Shown here piece by piece: positions 26,145 through 35,364 of a stretch of 64,000 bases of DNA; positions within the stretch are counted from its first letter, which is position 1, and each line of letters begins with the position of its first letter. Made by a program: the position numbers and the translations under genes. The notes beneath the pieces are model-generated. The model made no database searches, was not told the DNA's origin, and was given only the letters and a program-made list of their open reading frames with translations. Source of the stretch: Empedobacter stercoris. Its GTDB lineage: Bacteria > Bacteroidota > Bacteroidia > Flavobacteriales > Weeksellaceae. The stretch lies in the NCBI RefSeq assembly GCF_965137335.1, contig NZ_CBCRZD010000013.1, one strand, 5' to 3'.

Positions 26145-27605
26145 ATGTTAAAAAAGCTTGACTGGTATTTAATTAAGACCTTTTTAGGTCCATTTTTTTT
26201 CATTTTTAGTGTTCTATTTTTCATCTTTATTGTGCAGTTTGCATGGCAAGAAATGGAAAAATTTATTGGAAAAGGTTTAGAATGGTACACTGTAGCGGAA
26301 TTACTTTTTTATTTTGGTATTAACGTGGTGCAACTTGTACTGCCACTTACCATTCTTTTGGGGTCGATTATGACAATGGGAGGATTTGGTGAGCGTTACG
26401 AGTTGGCAGCAATGAAAGCGTCTGGAATCTCTTTAACAAGAATTCTTGCCCCACTTTTTGGATTAATTATGTTAATGTCAATAGGGTTGTATTATTTTGG
26501 AGACAAAGTAATGCCTTATTCTCAACGAAAAGCAAGAACAATGCTCTATAGTATTTTACAGACAAAACCTACTGTAAATATGAAAGAAGGTGTTTTTATT
26601 GAAACGGTTCCTGGTTTTCAGATGAAAATTAATAAAGTTTCTGGTGAAAATTCTGAAAAGTTAGAAGATGTTTTTGTTCATCAAAATGCAGCTTTTGGAG
26701 AAGATGGAATGACAATAATTGCCAAAAGAGGAAATCTTGCTCCTGATAAAAACGATAACCATTACATGAAAATGGAACTTTTTGATGGAATTGCTTATAC
26801 AGATAATATTAAGAATAAAAATTTAGATCAACGATTACGTCAAGAAAATCAATATACAAAGTTTGATACGCTTAATTATTACATTGATATTTCGGATATT
26901 TTAAATTCAGGGAAAGACGAAGATCCAGGAAACTCGTATAAATATTTGGATGGAAAAGGTCTGAGACATTTGATAGATTCGTTAAATGTAGACTATAAAA
27001 AGTATTATTCAGATTTAAAAACAAATATGTTCAATCAGAATTATTATTACTTTCATAAAATGAAAGAGATTGATTCTGTAAATACCAAAATGATTTTCGA
27101 TATAAAAGAACATTCTGCTCAAGATCAAGACAGAATTATCAATCAATCGATACAAATGGTAAATCGAGATCAAGAAAATATGTTATTTTCTGAACAAGAA
27201 ATTATAGGTCGAGAAAAACTATATGCAAAAGTAAACATTCATTACAACCGAAACTTTTCGTACGCAGTAACGTGTATTATTTTCTTTTTGATAGGATCTT
27301 CGTTAGGAGCAATTGTTAAAAAAGGAGGAATTGGAATGCCGGTTGTTATTTCTATTGTCATATTCGTTATCTATTTTATTCTAAATTTCTCCGCAGAAAA
27401 CATGGCGAAAAATGGTAAATTAGACTCAACTTTTGCTGCTTGGGCAGCGAATATTATAGCACTTCCATTCTCTATTTTATTTAGTTATAAAGCCAACCAA
27501 GACTCAGGATTATTTGACATAAGTATTTACATCGATCCGATTATAAAATACTTTAATAAGTTTAAGAAAACAAACAAAAACGAGGAGCATTCTCGTTATC
27601 AATAA
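26145..27605 (+). CDS. LptF/LptG family permease
   Basis: This 486-residue inner-membrane protein of the YjgP/YjgQ (LptF/LptG) family is part of the ABC exporter that extracts lipopolysaccharide for the Lpt bridge. It has three N-terminal membrane segments (FFFIFSVLFFIFIVQFAW, VVQLVLPLTILLGSIMTMGG, APLFGLIMLMSIGLYYFGD). A periplasmic beta-jellyroll region follows (about 115-375), then three C-terminal helices (TCIIFFLIGSSLGAIVKKGG onward). Bacteroidota usually have two such genes, and I cannot say whether this is F or G. Stop and start with lolA are 3 bases apart. Confidence 0.88.
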   Translation: MLKKLDWYLIKTFLGPFFFIFSVLFFIFIVQFAWQEMEKFIGKGLEWYTVAELLFYFGINVVQLVLPLTILLGSIMTMGGFGERYELAAMKASGISLTRILAPLFGLIMLMSIGLYYFGDKVMPYSQRKARTMLYSILQTKPTVNMKEGVFIETVPGFQMKINKVSGENSEKLEDVFVHQNAAFGEDGMTIIAKRGNLAPDKNDNHYMKMELFDGIAYTDNIKNKNLDQRLRQENQYTKFDTLNYYIDISDILNSGKDEDPGNSYKYLDGKGLRHLIDSLNVDYKKYYSDLKTNMFNQNYYYFHKMKEIDSVNTKMIFDIKEHSAQDQDRIINQSIQMVNRDQENMLFSEQEIIGREKLYAKVNIHYNRNFSYAVTCIIFFLIGSSLGAIVKKGGIGMPVVISIVIFVIYFILNFSAENMAKNGKLDSTFAAWAANIIALPFSILFSYKANQDSGLFDISIYIDPIIKYFNKFKKTNKNEEHSRYQ

Positions 27606-27614
27606 TATAAAACA

Positions 27615-28739
27615 ATGGAAAATAGATCATCTCAATTAAACACAATTGAAGAAGCTTTAGAAGATTTAAAACAAGGAAAAGTTATCATTGTAGTTGACGA
27701 TGAAGATCGTGAAAATGAAGGAGATTTCCTATGTATCGCCGAGTTTGCTACACCAGAAGTCATCAACTTTATGGTAACGCATGGACGCGGATTGGTTTGT
27801 ACACCACTTACACAACAAAGATGTAAAGCTTTAGGCTTAGATCTTATGGTTGGTCACAATACAGCGATTTATGAAACGAATTTTACCGTTTCTGTCGATT
27901 TACAAGGACATGGTTGTACAACAGGAATTTCGGCTTCGGATCGTTCAAAAACTATTCAAGCCTTAATTGATGAAAATACAAATCCTGATGATTTAGGTAA
28001 ACCAGGACATATTTTTCCTTTAATAGCGAAAGATGGAGGGGTTTTAGTTCGCATGGGACATACAGAAGCAGCTGTTGATTTGGCGCGTATGGCAGGACAT
28101 TATCCTGCTGGATGTATTGTTGAAATATTGAAAGAAGATGGAGAGATGGCTCGTCTTCCTGAATTATTGGAGATTGCGAAAAATTTTGATCTTAAAATCG
28201 TTTCGATTGAAGATTTAATTGCATATAGATTAGAAAACGAATCGTTGGTAAAACGTATTGAAGAATTTCCTGCAAAAACTAAATTTGGAGATTATGATTT
28301 AGTTGCTTATCAACAAACAACAAACAACCAAATTCACTTTGCACTAAAAAAAGGAAAATGGTCAAAAGATGATGTTGTTCCTGTACGTGTAAAATCGACA
28401 AACAGTTATTATGACTTATTTAGCGCTTTACAAAATGGAGAAACGCCATTGTTAGAAAAAACAATGAACATTATCAACGAAGAAGAAAAAGGAGTTATTA
28501 TTTTTATCAATAATATTCAGAATTCTGAATTAGTTGAACAGAAATTAGAAATTTTCAAAAGCTATTCTGAAGGAAAATCTAAATCGGGGATTTTACCAGC
28601 AGACGAAAAAGATCATGGAATTGGATCGCAAATTATCAAAGATTTAGGTATCCAAAAAATGAATTTAATTACACGAACAGTCGAAGAGCCTCATACTACA
28701 CAATATGGTTTAGAGATTGTAAAATGTACAAAATTGTAA
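27615..28739 (+). CDS. ribB: 3,4-dihydroxy-2-butanone-4-phosphate synthase with degenerate GTP cyclohydrolase II domain
   Basis: The N-terminal domain (about residues 1-205) makes the four-carbon unit of riboflavin from ribulose-5-phosphate. It shows the acidic loop VVDDEDRENEGDF, the GRGLVCTPLT segment, TGISASDRSKTI, HIFPLIAKDGGVLVRMGHTE and ARMAGHYPAGCIVEI. The C-terminal domain (about 206-374) has the GTP cyclohydrolase II outline (HGIGSQIIKDLGIQKMNLIT, GLEIV). It lacks the three zinc cysteines (the RVHSEC...RCDC region reads RVKSTNSYYDLFSALQNG) and the catalytic D-x-R-x-Y, so it should not be a cyclohydrolase. Last gene of the ftsK run. Confidence 0.9.
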   Translation: MENRSSQLNTIEEALEDLKQGKVIIVVDDEDRENEGDFLCIAEFATPEVINFMVTHGRGLVCTPLTQQRCKALGLDLMVGHNTAIYETNFTVSVDLQGHGCTTGISASDRSKTIQALIDENTNPDDLGKPGHIFPLIAKDGGVLVRMGHTEAAVDLARMAGHYPAGCIVEILKEDGEMARLPELLEIAKNFDLKIVSIEDLIAYRLENESLVKRIEEFPAKTKFGDYDLVAYQQTTNNQIHFALKKGKWSKDDVVPVRVKSTNSYYDLFSALQNGETPLLEKTMNIINEEEKGVIIFINNIQNSELVEQKLEIFKSYSEGKSKSGILPADEKDHGIGSQIIKDLGIQKMNLITRTVEEPHTTQYGLEIVKCTKL

Positions 28740-28756
28740 GAAAATAATATAGAACT

Positions 28757-28788
28757 AAAAAAAGCTTCTCACAAGAGAAGCTTTTTTT
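28757..28788. terminator. Bidirectional terminator between ribB and the EamA gene
   Basis: AAAAAAAGCTTCTC against GAGAAGCTTTTTTT with an ACAA loop lies between convergent genes. Confidence 0.93.
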
Positions 28789-28805
28789 ATTAATCATCAT
28801 AATAT

Positions 28806-29813
28806 TTAATGCGCATAATGTTTACGAGAAACAAGATGCAGAATTTTTTGAACTGATTTTGTATTTTTGTAAAGATTCCAATTCATTAATAAAACACTGA
28901 ATAAAATTACTGCTAATCCATAGATCTGCAAATGAGTTATGACATCATCTGAGAAAAAATAACTTAACGCTACTGCTACAATTGGATTAACGTAAGCATA
29001 AGTAGAAACTTCTACGGCTGGACGATGTTGTAACAGCCAAACATAAGATCCAAATGCAAGAATAGAGCCAAAAGTTGTTAAATAAGTCATTGCTAACCAA
29101 TCTTCTGTCGTTACATTCGCAAGATTGAAATTGGCATACTCTCCATTGAATATGGCAACAGTATTGAATAATACACCAGCAGTAATCATTTGCCAAGCTG
29201 TTTTTACCATGATATGCAACTCTTCTTTTGGTTTTGTAACTTCTTTTTTCTGTTTGTCCGTCACATATTTAGAATACAAAGAACCCAATGTCCAAGCGAT
29301 AGAACAAAAGATTAAAACAATCAATCCAATCATATTTAAGAATTGCTGATCTGCGTCTGCGTGTACAGTAGTCGTTTGTTCGTAGAATAGCATCAAAACA
29401 CCTATAAAACCAAACAGTACACCTAATACAGTGGGAATACTTGAAAAATTTTGTTTCCATTTTGGTTTATCTAATACAATGAACCAAATAGCTGCCGAAG
29501 CTGCCATAATCGCAACAATTCCACTTGGTAAAAATTGCTCAGACCAAATAATTCCGGCCATATCAATAAAAAGTAACATAAATCCCGTAAAAATGCATTG
29601 TTTTACGATTTGTTTATCCCAAAGTTTATAGCCTTTTAATTTGCAATACCCCATCAATAATGTACTCGCTCCAATAAAACGAAACGAGCCCAAAATAAAT
29701 GGACTAAAGCCATGTAATGCCTTATCTATAAAAAAATAAGTTGACCCCCAAACGACATAAACCACGAAATACGCTGCAATAATCAGCCACTTGCTTGGTT
29801 GATTCCCTTTCAT
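28806..29813 (-). CDS. EamA/DMT family transporter (YedA-like)
   Basis: This is a 335-residue drug/metabolite transporter with about ten membrane segments in two EamA repeats. The first begins YFVVYVVWGSTYFFIDKALH, the second at about residue 160. The hallmark PFILGSFRFIGASTLL and the C-terminal AVEVSTYAYVNPIVAVALSY fit exporters of the YedA/RhaT group. It starts 13 bases after an Lrp/AsnC regulator. A likely reading is export of an amino acid or related metabolite controlled by that regulator, but the substrate is not visible. Confidence 0.88.
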   Translation of the reverse strand: MKGNQPSKWLIIAAYFVVYVVWGSTYFFIDKALHGFSPFILGSFRFIGASTLLMGYCKLKGYKLWDKQIVKQCIFTGFMLLFIDMAGIIWSEQFLPSGIVAIMAASAAIWFIVLDKPKWKQNFSSIPTVLGVLFGFIGVLMLFYEQTTTVHADADQQFLNMIGLIVLIFCSIAWTLGSLYSKYVTDKQKKEVTKPKEELHIMVKTAWQMITAGVLFNTVAIFNGEYANFNLANVTTEDWLAMTYLTTFGSILAFGSYVWLLQHRPAVEVSTYAYVNPIVAVALSYFFSDDVITHLQIYGLAVILFSVLLMNWNLYKNTKSVQKILHLVSRKHYAH

Positions 29814-29826
29814 TCAATCTTCAATT

Positions 29827-30303
29827 TTAATTCGTTGGTATAACGATATTTTGTTCTTCTTTTATTGTTTGTAATACGATAGTTGTTCGTGTAGAAGTGA
29901 TTCCACCAATTTTGCTAAGATGTTTACGCATTAATTCTACTAAACCTTCGTTATCAGAAGTTCTTACTTTGATTAGATAACCATCATCTCCAGCGATATC
30001 ATGAACTTCTAAAACTTCTGGAATTTGAGCAAGCTGTTTTCCTACTGTTTCATCTCCGATAATATCTACCGTTTTGATAAACATGTATGAAAGTAATTTT
30101 TGACCAACTGCTACTGGATTTATTTTTGCATGATAAGCTAAAATAACTTGTTTGTTTTCAAGCTTCTTTACTCGTTCTAATATACCAGAAGGTGCCATTC
30201 CCAATTCTCTTGCAATATCGGCATTGTTAATACGCGCATTTTCTTGCATTAATCGCATGATTTTCAAATCGGTAGCATCTAAATTGAATTCTATTTTTTC
30301 CAT
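29827..30303 (-). CDS. Lrp/AsnC family transcriptional regulator
   Basis: This is a 158-residue feast/famine regulator. The N-terminal helix-turn-helix (LDATDLKIMRLMQENARINN, DIARELGMAPSGILERVKKL) binds DNA. The C-terminal RAM domain (PVAVGQKLLSYMFIKT, VLEVHDIAGDDGYLIKVRT) senses an amino acid and forms dimers. The open frame extends to 30432, but a full-consensus promoter lies at 30312-30341, inside that extension. I therefore start at the ATG at 30301-30303. It is the first gene of a two-gene unit with the EamA exporter, a common pairing for Lrp-type regulators. Confidence 0.92.
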   Translation of the reverse strand: MEKIEFNLDATDLKIMRLMQENARINNADIARELGMAPSGILERVKKLENKQVILAYHAKINPVAVGQKLLSYMFIKTVDIIGDETVGKQLAQIPEVLEVHDIAGDDGYLIKVRTSDNEGLVELMRKHLSKIGGITSTRTTIVLQTIKEEQNIVIPTN

Positions 30304-30311
30304 TTCGACTG

Positions 30312-30341
30312 CAAAATTAAAGTTTTTTGAATAATATTCAA
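30312..30341 (-). promoter_or_regulatory. Consensus promoter of the Lrp-EamA operon
   Basis: On the minus strand TTG (30339-30341) is followed by exactly 19 bases and TAATTTTG (30312-30319), a perfect TTG-N19-TAnnTTTG. The -7 box ends 8 bases before the ATG, so the mRNA leader must be very short. Confidence 0.8.
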
Positions 30342-30432
30342 AAAATATATTAATAATTGTATTTTGTTCTTGATATGAATTTAAACCATAAATTAAATTC
30401 AGTATTTTACCAAGTGTTAAACCTTTGTTCAT

Positions 30433-30461
30433 AAAAAAAAGCTGCCCAATATTGGACAGCT
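30433..30461 (-). terminator. Terminator after rpsA
   Basis: On the minus strand AGCTGTCCAA pairs with TTGGGCAGCT (one G-T pair), followed by an eight-base T run. Confidence 0.9.
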
Positions 30462-30490
30462 TATGTTATTTAAAAATTTCCGTTAGAGAA

Positions 30491-32320
30491 TTAGTTTCCT
30501 CCTTCTTCCATTTTCTTTTTCAATGCAGCTAATGAATCGATATCTCCTAATGTAGATGTTTCAATTGTGTTAGATGAATTGTTGTTGTTATTGTTGTTAG
30601 AAGTTCTTTCAGCTTTAACTTCTTCCTCACGGAAAGTTGCTGTATGAGAAACTACTACACGACGGAATTCTTTATTGAATTCGATTACTTTGAAAGATGT
30701 TTCTTCACCTTTTTTGATACGAGATCCGTCTTCCTTCTCTAATGTACGAGCTGGAGCGAAAGCTTCAACGTCAGCATCTTCGAATTGAACTGTAGCACCT
30801 TTGTCAAATACGTCAACTGCAACACCTGTATGAGTTGTACCTACAGCATATTTAGCTTCGTACTGATCCCATGGGTTTTCAGTTAATTGTTTGTGACCTA
30901 AAGATAAACGACGAGCTTCTACGTCTAATTCTAAAACTACTACGTCTAAGATATCATCAACTGCACAGAATTCTGATGGGTGTTTGATTTTCTTAGTCCA
31001 AGATAAGTCAGAGATGTAGATTAATCCGTCAACACCTTCTTCTAATTCTACGAATACACCGAAGTTTGTGAAGTTACGAACTTTACCTTTGTGAGTAGAA
31101 CCTACTGGGTATTTAGTTGTAATATCTGTCCAAGGATCTGGAGTTAATTGTTTGATACCTAAAGACATTTTTCTTTCTTCTCTATCTAAAGTTAAAACTA
31201 CTGCTTCAACTTCATCACCTACTTTTACGAAATCTTGAGCAGAACGTAAGTGAGTAGACCATGACATTTCAGAAACGTGGATTAAACCTTCTACACCTGG
31301 AGCAACCTCAACGAATGCACCGTAGTCAGCTAAAACAACTACTTTTCCTTTAACTTTATCACCAACTTTGATATCAGCATCTAAAGCATCCCATGGGTGA
31401 GCTTCTAATTGTTTAATACCTAATTGGATACGAGATTTATCTTCGTCGAAATCTAAGATTACAACGTTGATTTTTTGTCCATCTTCTAAGATTTCAGATG
31501 GGTGGTTGATACGAGACCAAGATAAGTCTGTAATGTGGATTAAACCGTCAACACCTCCTAAGTCTACGAATACACCGTAAGATGTGATGTTTTTAACTTC
31601 ACCTTCTAATACTTGTCCTTTCTCTAATTGAGCAACGATTTCTTTTTTCTGAACTTCGATATCAGCCTCGATTAACGCTTTGTGAGAAACAACTACGTTT
31701 TTGAATTCTGGGTTGATTTTAACAACTTTGAACTCCATAGTTTTTCCTACGAATTGTTCGTAATCACGGATTGGTTTAACATCGATTTGAGAACCTGGTA
31801 AGAAAGCTTCAATTCCGAATACGTCAACAATCATACCTCCTTTAGTACGAGCTTTGATGTAACCGTTAACGATTTCTTGAGAATCGTGTGCTTTGTTCAC
31901 AGCATCCCATGCATTTAATGTACGAGCTTTTTTGTGAGATAAAATTAATTGTCCATTTTTATCTTCACGTTGATCAACCATTACTTCAACGATATCTCCA
32001 ACTTTTAAATCTTGGTTGTAACGGAATTCGTTTAATGAAATAACACCTTCTGATTTGAAGTTGATGTCAACGATAGCTTCTTTATCTGTAATACGTACAA
32101 CTTGTCCTTTGAATACTTCATTCTCATGTAAGTCTTCTAAAGTTGTATCGTACATTTGCTCTAATTCAGCTTTTTCTTTACGATCTTCTTCGTTTAATCC
32201 TGATTCGAAAGATTCCCAATCAAATGATTCTGGCGCTACGTTTGCATTAGCAGACGCATCTAATACTGGAGTGTTTAATACAACTTCTTTTACCTCCTCT
32301 TGTTTTGTTTCTTTAGACAT
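30491..32320 (-). CDS. rpsA: 30S ribosomal protein S1
   Basis: S1 binds mRNA on the small ribosomal subunit. The 609-residue protein contains six S1 (OB-fold) repeats. The first starts near NEVFKGQVVRITDKEAIVDI, the third and fourth carry GVDGLIHITDLSW and GVEGLIHVSEMSW, and the fifth is close to that consensus. The sixth is divergent. An N-terminal acidic region and a C-terminal Asn-rich linker (seven Asn in a row but one) with a short helix complete it. The ATG at 32318-32320 is used because the longer frame to 32374 starts within the leader. Own promoter and terminator. Confidence 0.96.
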   Translation of the reverse strand: MSKETKQEEVKEVVLNTPVLDASANANVAPESFDWESFESGLNEEDRKEKAELEQMYDTTLEDLHENEVFKGQVVRITDKEAIVDINFKSEGVISLNEFRYNQDLKVGDIVEVMVDQREDKNGQLILSHKKARTLNAWDAVNKAHDSQEIVNGYIKARTKGGMIVDVFGIEAFLPGSQIDVKPIRDYEQFVGKTMEFKVVKINPEFKNVVVSHKALIEADIEVQKKEIVAQLEKGQVLEGEVKNITSYGVFVDLGGVDGLIHITDLSWSRINHPSEILEDGQKINVVILDFDEDKSRIQLGIKQLEAHPWDALDADIKVGDKVKGKVVVLADYGAFVEVAPGVEGLIHVSEMSWSTHLRSAQDFVKVGDEVEAVVLTLDREERKMSLGIKQLTPDPWTDITTKYPVGSTHKGKVRNFTNFGVFVELEEGVDGLIYISDLSWTKKIKHPSEFCAVDDILDVVVLELDVEARRLSLGHKQLTENPWDQYEAKYAVGTTHTGVAVDVFDKGATVQFEDADVEAFAPARTLEKEDGSRIKKGEETSFKVIEFNKEFRRVVVSHTATFREEEVKAERTSNNNNNNNSSNTIETSTLGDIDSLAALKKKMEEGGN

Positions 32321-32440
32321 AATTCTAAAAATTTGTATCTCAATCAATTTTATTTTTGGAATCTTAAAATGCAAATAAATGACCGAGAGATGTTTAACTT
32401 AATAATTAATCGCTTGATTCCTAATTCATTTAAGCGAGTG

Positions 32441-32448
32441 CAAAGATA
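32441..32448 (-). promoter_or_regulatory. -7 element for rpsA
   Basis: On the minus strand TATCTTTG matches TAnnTTTG about 120 bases before the rpsA start. This predicts a leader of about 115 bases, long enough for regulation, though I see no convincing structure in it. The stretch 32449-32562 shows nothing else. Confidence 0.45.
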
Positions 32449-32562
32449 AACAATAAAAATTAATTTTTTGGAATAATTTTCGCTTCAACTCAAAGAAATT
32501 TAAGTTTTTATAAACTCAATACACGTTTGTTTATTTGTAACTTGTAAACGAATCTAAATCTT

Positions 32563-34194
32563 ATGGATAGTTTAAAGAAAATAAAACGCTTTTCGAAAAT
32601 CGTAAAAGTCGTTTCTAAATATGGTTTTGAAGAAATCCTTTCTCGTGGAAATGATTTGTTTCATTCTGACCAAAATACTGATTTCTTCAATAGTTCTTTC
32701 AATCAAAGGTTTCGAATGGCTTTGGAAGAACTCGGACCAACCTATATAAAATTTGGTCAATTATTAAGTAATCGAAAAGATTTGGTTCCTGAATCATTGG
32801 TCGAAGAGTTGAAAAAATTACAAGATAATGTCCCGCCTGAAGAGATTGATATTTATCAAAGAATAAAAGATGAATTTGGAATAGAACCAGACGAACATTT
32901 TCTTTCAATAGAACAACAACCTTTTGCTGCAGCCAGTATTTCACAAGTTTACCGCGCTACATTATTGAATGGTGAAAAAGTCGTGTTCAAAGTGAAGCGA
33001 TCAAACATTCAACATATCATCGAATCAGATTTGGCCTTGATTCGTGATATCGTTCTTTTTTTAGAAAAGAAATACGAGAAGTTACAAAAGTTATTCATTT
33101 CTGAAATTGAAAAATCATTCGAAAATTCGATTCTAAAAGAACTTTCTCTAACGAACGAATTTCAAAATATCGAACGTTTTAGAAAAAATTTCGAGAAAAG
33201 TAAAGATGTTTACGTTCCTAAAACATACGAAGACTATTCGAACAATAATTTTCTTTGTATGGAATTAATCGAGGGTTTTAAAGTAAATGATGTTGAGCAA
33301 TTGGAAGCGTTGGGACTTGACCCAAAAAAAATCGTGCAAAAAGGGTTTGATATTTATTTGAAACAATTGTTAGATGATGGTTTTTTTCATGCCGATCCTC
33401 ATCCAGGTAATATTTTTATTTTGCAAGACGGTCGAATAGCTTTCATCGATTTTGGTTCGATGGGAATTTTAGCAATCAACGAAAAAGAAGCATTAGAAAA
33501 TGTTGTCATTGATTTTGGTTTGAAAAATCCAAAACGTATTGTTCGTTCACTCAAAAAAATGGCGATTAAACATTATATCGAAAATGATAAACAATTGGAA
33601 CGTGATATTGCTGATATTTTTGACTATTTAGAATACAATACAGTTGACACCATTGAAGTTCAGGTAATCATCAAAAAATTTAATCATATTTTACAGCGTA
33701 ACCATGTGTTATTACCTGAATATGTTTATATCTTATTAAGAGGAATTGCGCTTATAGAAGGGATTGGTCAACAATTGCATGCTGATCTTAATGTACAACG
33801 TTCGATGCGTCCGTATGCAATAAAATTAGCTCGTCAGAAATTTCATCCTAAATATTTGAGTAAAAAGACGATTGATAATTTCAAGGATATTCAAGATTTA
33901 ATCAACGATTTACCAGAAGATACATTAAAGCTAATCGAAAAAATAAACAACGATAAATTAGCGCTTAATTTTAAGATTGATGAAATCGATAATATTCAGA
34001 AACTAATAAAAGACAGTGTCAATAAAATAGTGTTAGCTTTATTAACATTAACTTTTGGAATTGGTGGAAGTATGTTAGCCAATACAACCGTTCGTCCCAT
34101 GATTTTAGACATGCCAATGCTTTCTTGGGTTGGGTATTTATTATCTGTTTTTACGGCGAGTTGTATTATTATTTTAGTCTTTAGAAAAAAGTAG
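32563..34194 (+). CDS. ABC1/UbiB family atypical kinase
   Basis: This is a 543-residue protein kinase-like protein of the AarF/UbiB/COQ8 family. It shows the KxGQ motif (YIKFGQLLSNRKDLVP, about residue 66), the Ala-rich nucleotide loop (FAAASISQVYRATL), the catalytic loop (HADPHPGNIFIL) and the DFG-like metal motif (IDFGSMG). Two membrane segments end the chain (about 485-540), typical of the family. UbiB proteins support quinone synthesis elsewhere. Here the quinone would be menaquinone, so the exact role is open. It stands alone between rpsA and dnaX. Confidence 0.88.
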   Translation: MDSLKKIKRFSKIVKVVSKYGFEEILSRGNDLFHSDQNTDFFNSSFNQRFRMALEELGPTYIKFGQLLSNRKDLVPESLVEELKKLQDNVPPEEIDIYQRIKDEFGIEPDEHFLSIEQQPFAAASISQVYRATLLNGEKVVFKVKRSNIQHIIESDLALIRDIVLFLEKKYEKLQKLFISEIEKSFENSILKELSLTNEFQNIERFRKNFEKSKDVYVPKTYEDYSNNNFLCMELIEGFKVNDVEQLEALGLDPKKIVQKGFDIYLKQLLDDGFFHADPHPGNIFILQDGRIAFIDFGSMGILAINEKEALENVVIDFGLKNPKRIVRSLKKMAIKHYIENDKQLERDIADIFDYLEYNTVDTIEVQVIIKKFNHILQRNHVLLPEYVYILLRGIALIEGIGQQLHADLNVQRSMRPYAIKLARQKFHPKYLSKKTIDNFKDIQDLINDLPEDTLKLIEKINNDKLALNFKIDEIDNIQKLIKDSVNKIVLALLTLTFGIGGSMLANTTVRPMILDMPMLSWVGYLLSVFTASCIIILVFRKK

Positions 34195-34260
34195 ATTTAA
34201 TATTTAGCTTTAAAATTAAGCATCAAAAAGAAAGTATTTTTATAAGAAACTTAAAACTAT

Positions 34261-34268
34261 TATATTTG
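34261..34268 (+). promoter_or_regulatory. -7 element for dnaX
   Basis: TATATTTG matches TAnnTTTG exactly and ends 7 bases before the dnaX ATG, giving a nearly leaderless transcript. Confidence 0.5.
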
Positions 34269-34275
34269 CATTTGT

Positions 34276-35364
34276 ATGGAAAATTTTGTTGTTTCAGCCA
34301 GAAAATATCGCCCACTAAATTTTGAAGATGTAGTTGGACAAGCGTCTATTACAAATACTTTAGAACAAGCGATAAAGTCTAATCAATTGCCACAAGCACT
34401 TTTATTTTGTGGTCCAAGAGGTGTTGGGAAAACAACATGCGCCAGAATTTTAGCACGTAAAATTAACGAAGAAAATGGAGTAGAAGGTGATCAAGATTTT
34501 GCTTTCAATATTTTCGAGTTAGATGCAGCATCAAATAATTCGGTGGATGATATACGAAATCTAATCGATCAAGTACGTATTGTTCCTCAAATTGGAAAAT
34601 ATCGTGTGTATATTATTGATGAGGTTCATATGTTATCAACAGCAGCTTTTAATGCTTTTTTGAAAACATTAGAAGAGCCACCAGCGCATGCTATTTTTAT
34701 TTTGGCAACTACAGAAAAACATAAAATTATTCCTACGATTCTTTCTCGATGTCAGATTTATGATTTCAAACGAATAGGAGTTGAAGATATCAAAGGACAT
34801 CTGAAAAATGTTGCAGATAAAGAACAAGTAACTTTCGAAGATGATGCGCTGCATTTGATTGCGCAAAAAGCAGATGGAGCTTTACGTGATTCGTTGTCGA
34901 TTTTTGATCGAATGGCAACTTTTACAAATAAAAATTTGACGTATTCCGCTGTTGCAGAAAACTTGAATGTATTGGATTACGATTATTATTTCAAGATGAC
35001 AGATGCGTGTTTGGAAAATGATATTCCACAAGCAATGTTGCAACTGAACGATATTTTAAATAAAGGATTTGATGCCCATCTTTTTATTTGTGGCTTAGGT
35101 GCACATTTCCGCGATTTGTTGATGGCTAAAACAGCTAATACCGTTAGTTTGTTAGAAGTCGGAGAACGTATCAAAGCGAAATACTTAGAACATGCTCAAA
35201 AATGTTCGGCTTCATTTTTATTTGGTGCGATAGAAATCTGTAATGAAGCAGATTTAAATTACAAATCGAGTAAGAATCCACGTTTAACAGTTGAAATTGC
35301 TTTGATGCAATTAGCTTCTTTAACTGCTGAAGAAAACGGTCTTAAAAAAAAAAGTATAGGATAG
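34276..35364 (+). CDS. dnaX: DNA polymerase III subunit gamma (dnaX, zero-frame product)
   Basis: This is the clamp-loader ATPase. The 362-residue product holds domains I-III: Walker A (GPRGVGKTT, 46-54), Walker B/DExx (IIDEVHMLS, 113-121), the TLEEPPAHAIFILATTEKHK run and the sensor SRC. The four-Cys zinc module normally between Walker A and ELDAASNN is missing; that stretch reads RKINEENGVEGDQDFAFNIF. The frame stops 4 codons after a run of ten A, exactly where a short gamma form would end. The C-terminal part continues in the -1 frame, so a full-length tau needs slippage at the A run or a sequence correction. Confidence 0.9.
   Translation: MENFVVSARKYRPLNFEDVVGQASITNTLEQAIKSNQLPQALLFCGPRGVGKTTCARILARKINEENGVEGDQDFAFNIFELDAASNNSVDDIRNLIDQVRIVPQIGKYRVYIIDEVHMLSTAAFNAFLKTLEEPPAHAIFILATTEKHKIIPTILSRCQIYDFKRIGVEDIKGHLKNVADKEQVTFEDDALHLIAQKADGALRDSLSIFDRMATFTNKNLTYSAVAENLNVLDYDYYFKMTDACLENDIPQAMLQLNDILNKGFDAHLFICGLGAHFRDLLMAKTANTVSLLEVGERIKAKYLEHAQKCSASFLFGAIEICNEADLNYKSSKNPRLTVEIALMQLASLTAEENGLKKKSIG
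35344..35353 (+). other. A10 slippage site in dnaX
   Basis: Ten consecutive A followed by G lie in the codons Leu-Lys-Lys-Lys-Ser. The zero frame reaches TAG at 35362-35364. A -1 shift, or transcription adding one A, joins the frame to the downstream 35346-36008 reading frame. I see no strong stem-loop just downstream. Confidence 0.75.

Noticed and set aside
27520..27614. FMN riboswitch ahead of ribB
   Set aside because: Only 9 bases separate ribB from the upstream gene, so there is no room for a riboswitch.
32321..32374. 18-codon N-terminal extension of rpsA
   Set aside because: It has no family similarity and lies in the predicted leader; the MSKETKQEE start gives a standard S1 N-terminus.
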